The notes under the pieces are model-generated. The model was not told the origin of the DNA. It searched no databases and worked only from the letters and a program-made list of their open reading frames with translations. DNA of 64,000 nt from assembly GCF_932526225.1 (NCBI RefSeq), contig NC_064035.1:4525501-4589500 (forward strand). The letters run 5' to 3'. The position numbers and the translations under genes are program-made. How positions within the stretch are numbered: the stretch's first letter is position 1; each line of letters begins with the position of its first letter. This document shows, piece by piece, positions 60,860-64,000 of this stretch. The stretch is from Nematostella vectensis. Taxonomy: Eukaryota; Cnidaria; Anthozoa; Actiniaria; Edwardsiidae.

Positions 60860-63652
60860 ATGTACACTACACTGATAATACTCAGCCTGCTAGGAGTTCA
60901 GCTAGCGGGGACGATAGGCCTCTGGGGGTATGTACTTTATGCACATTAGTTACTTGAATAATCAAGACCAAGATTAGCACTTAGCCGATTACTCAACTAA
61001 ACCACTTCTCCTCATTCCGGTTACATAGAGCCTATGAGACGCCTTTTGAACTAAACCCCAAGACCAATCCGAACGCAGTGTGCAAGAGAATTATCGGGAC
61101 CGACTTCTGCAACTCTCGTCCAGGGATTGTCTCTAAAGTGCTGGAGGGGATAGCATCCTCGGTGGAGGAATGCCAAAACCGATTCCGTAACAGAAAGTGG
61201 AACTGTACCACTCAGAAACGGTCGCTTCGTAAGATACTGCAGCACGGTAAGGCAATAAGGCAGTAGCGCGTGTCGACTTTAATGTGATACGATATTAATT
61301 GCTGACTGTCTATGTAATACCATGAATGTTCTTGGTTGGTAGACTATCGCGAGACCGCGTTTGTGTTTGCGATTACTTCAGCGGGAATTACGTTCACTGT
61401 GAGCAAGGCTTGCTCGCTCGGCGAGCTCCAAGGATGTGGCTGTAACGCGCGAAAGGGCCTGGATATCTCATCCTCCAATTTGGTGCCCCAAGGCCGAGAC
61501 GAACTACAATACGAGAAACGCTCCCTTCACGAAAATGCAATGGGTCTCGACGAAGCTGAACGGCACGACTTCGAGCGTCGAGGGTGTCAACACGTCTATA
61601 CTCAGTTCGGTTTCGACACGGCAAAACAGTTTATGGATCCGATGGGGAGTAGGGACGCTAAAGCACTTATTTCCCGACACAACAATAAAGCCGGAAGGCT
61701 GGTAAGTCATCTAAGTATTACATCTTTTCATTGTTAATTTTTGTGTCATTAATCGTAAATGCACACAGCTGATGCAAATAGTTTCTCAGGCACCCGGGAA
61801 GCTAAATCGGTATTTCTAATGCGTCCTATAGATGATCTGAACCATCAAGATGACGAGCGCTAATATAAAACAAATGTGCTCTTTCTTGTGAGTAAATTGC
61901 TGCAAAAGTGCACTAAGGCAACAAGGACAATCCACAAGCCTTAACTCTATATCATAAATCGATGAGCTCACTGACATTCCCAAAGACCACGAAAATGGCA
62001 TAGTTTTCTAGGGCCTTCTGATTTAGGTTTAATTTCAAGCCACAGTGATGTAAGCTCTGGCTCTGGCTCGTGGTGTTAGAATGCTTGCGGCTTGCGGTCT
62101 TTTGTGATCAGTCGAGTCAAGACGTCTTGCTTACAATAGCAACATAGAGACGGAAGCGGCGGAAATTTAACAGGAAAACTATACTTGAAATCACAAAATG
62201 GTGTTTTGCTGTCATCGCCTTAGCAGTTCCCTAAGATCACTTCTTTCATGTTGTAAAATGCGCACGCTGTTAGATAAGCAAAATGACTGATAGTCTAGCG
62301 TTGTCATCCATAGTCGTCCAAGAGAAGCAGAAAAGCTCTTATCTATTAACATAAGTATTATGCGTTTGTTTACCGTAACAGAGAGTAACTTAAAACAAGA
62401 TAGCTTTAATTTGTGGCACTTAAAAAAGGCGTGACAAAAAAACATGGCAATACTAAAGCTAAGCTACGTGAACACTTTAAAAAACCTAAAAAGATTTGGT
62501 AACTTATCAGTCAGGTTTAATATGTTAATAGAGCACGATATCACAAGAACATTAAGTTCAATCACAAATTAAATTTGTCATGTGTACACTTGATTGACTG
62601 CCTAAGAGCTGCACATCAAGACAAGGGGTTATCACTGACTCACTTGAGCGCTCGTACGTCTAATCGCAGACTCGCAGAATCTACGATCTGTCTGTCACCC
62701 TTGTGCCATTCTTTATCACATAACAATCAAATGAGTTTTCGTGCTGTCAGTAAAGAGATTTCTAATGTCGCGAAGCCTGCCTTGCTAGACATTGATGTCT
62801 GTGTGAGTAGATGATAAGAATACTTGGCATAACAACCTTACAACACCATCACAGAAAAAAAGCGCTATCACATAATGCCGAGCTTTTTCTGACTGTAGCA
62901 GGGGCCTATATATCTTGACAACATATATTGTCAATTTACGTGGTAAATATGGTGCGAAATAGGTGCGATAAGATGGCGGTTCTCACGCTTTTAATGAAAT
63001 TGGAAACGTAAACATGGGTATCCGTTACTTCTGTGAACAAAAACCTGTACAAGGTTATGGTAACTAATGATCTAGGTTATGCCCCATAAAATCAAACTAA
63101 CAAACTAATCCCTTTACAAACTTATCTCGACAACTCTGTCCACTAAGCCAAGCTGTTTGCTGACAAGTTTTTTTTTATCAAAACTTCTAGGCAGTCAAGA
63201 ATCATATGGAAAAGAAATGTCGTTGTCATGGTCTGTCTCAGACATGTCAGATGAAGACCTGCTGGTGGGAGCTTCCCGCTTTTCGCAGCGTCAGCGACCG
63301 CATCAAGACACACTTTGACGGCGCTGTCAAGGTCTATGTGGACAATAAAGGCGAACGTATCATTGCTGAAGAGAGTACAGTGAAGCCGCCTACAGAAGAG
63401 GACCTTGTGTATACCACAAGGTCACCAGACTTTTGCAACAGTGAGTACCGTACGGGCTCTCTTGGCACTAGAGGGAGGACATGCAATGAGACGAGCCAAG
63501 GGACTGGGGGCTGTGAGCTCCTGTGCTGCGGCAGAGGCTACGAGAGAACTGTTATCAACGAGGAAGTGAATTGCAGGTGCAGGTTTCACTGGTGTTGTGA
63601 AGTAAGATGTAAAAAGTGTAAAAAAGAACGAGTTGTGTTCACTTGTAAATAA
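60860..63652 (+). CDS. Wnt6: Wnt6, four exons
   Basis: Secreted Wnt ligand of 368 residues. Exons 60860-60927, 61029-61246, 61343-61701 and 63191-63652 join in frame. Exon 1 gives the signal peptide (MYTTLIILSLLGVQLAG). Wnt6 identity rests on RETAFVFAITSAG, ACSLGEL, FMDP, HNNKAGRLAV, LKPP-like VKPPTEEDLVY, SPDFC, GCELLCCGRG and NCRCRFHWCC. The acylation serine is kept (Ser231 in CHGLSQTC), but the following Gly-Ser is Gln-Thr. The region between CGC (127-129) and FMDP holds an unusual insertion of about 40 charged residues, and the normally invariant WxWGGC motif is replaced by ERRGC (173-177). KWNCTT and CNETS are sequons. AATAAA follows the stop by 68 bp. It stands downstream of Wnt10 in the same orientation; a shared ancestry of the pair is expected from the known Wnt1-6-10 cluster. 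Confidence 0.93.
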
Positions 63653-64000
63653 AGAGCTGGAAGAAAATCGCCGGTAAGATGGTAACCGTAGCCAGAGGGA
63701 AAAACCTCCGGTTTAAACCAATAAATATTTGGCTTTAAATCGGAGATACCGAAGAACAATGAAATGAGGTTTAATTCATGTTGGTTCTGGACTGCTCTGG
63801 AGGTGCCAAGGCGGTGCCAAGTCGCCAAGTCGAACCTTACAGTACACCATTCTTCGGCGGGAGACAAGAAAGGCATCTATTGAGATGCAAAGCTCCAAAC
63901 AAAAAGCCCACTCGCTTTGAATCTCTGTTAAGTACAACAGATGAATAGGGCTTATCGCTCAATAGGACTTTATAGCTCCGCGCACCAAGGTTTATGATAA
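63653..64000. other. Wnt6 3' flank to the window edge
   Basis: Contains the Wnt6 poly(A) signal. Nothing else is recognised. Confidence 0.6.
63720..63725 (+). promoter_or_regulatory. Poly(A) signal of Wnt6
   Basis: AATAAA 68 bp past the stop codon; it implies a very short 3' UTR. Confidence 0.55.

Overview
The window is eukaryotic: genes are split by GT-AG introns, intergenic DNA is AT-rich and crowded with minisatellites, foldback elements and homopolymer runs, and the gene content is animal. Exon joins were read by hand and every one listed for the multi-exon genes keeps the reading frame. The combination of a cnidarian-type RPamide neuropeptide precursor, a Wnt10-Wnt6 pair, compact introns and this repeat style points to an anthozoan cnidarian, most likely the sea anemone Nematostella vectensis. 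The species name is inference, not proof.

Layout from left to right. 1-6.6 kb: 5' part (five exons, minus strand) of the proteasome activator PA200/PSME4, running off the left edge. 8.2-12.6 kb: three-exon minus-strand gene for a 927-aa Ser/Arg-rich protein I cannot name. 12.6-19.4 kb: long stretch with repeats but no supported gene. 19.4-21.5 kb: two-exon minus-strand class A GPCR resembling prostanoid (EP4-type) receptors. 23.4-33.3 kb: complete eleven-exon ELAPOR (EIG121/KIAA1324) family receptor-like protein, minus strand. 34.7-35.8 kb: intronless plus-strand gene for a type II membrane protein with a glycosyltransferase-like acidic motif. 37.2-44.0 kb: complete twelve-exon cytosolic 5'-nucleotidase III (NT5C3), minus strand. 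45.7-47.1 kb: two-exon RPamide neuropeptide precursor, minus strand. 51.8-55.9 kb: Wnt10, and 60.9-63.7 kb: Wnt6, both four exons, plus strand, head to tail.

The genes are mostly unrelated neighbours, as usual in animals, except the Wnt10-Wnt6 pair, which matches the ancient Wnt1-Wnt6-Wnt10 linkage. The strongest oddity is in Wnt10: the serine that normally carries the palmitoleate needed for Porcupine/Frizzled function reads as cysteine (Cys211, codon 55461-55463), and the conserved FHWCC finger reads FSWCC. Wnt6 has lost the usual WxWGGC motif. Other points of interest are two peptide classes in one RPamide precursor, the preserved prostanoid-carboxylate arginine in the GPCR, and tandem copies of splice acceptors inside two NT5C3 introns.

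Repeats are a main component: tandem arrays with 66, 140, 41, 58, 72, about 26 and 47 bp units, several foldback/MITE-like elements, a tRNA-derived SINE, and a 1.25-kb element with long inverted arms.
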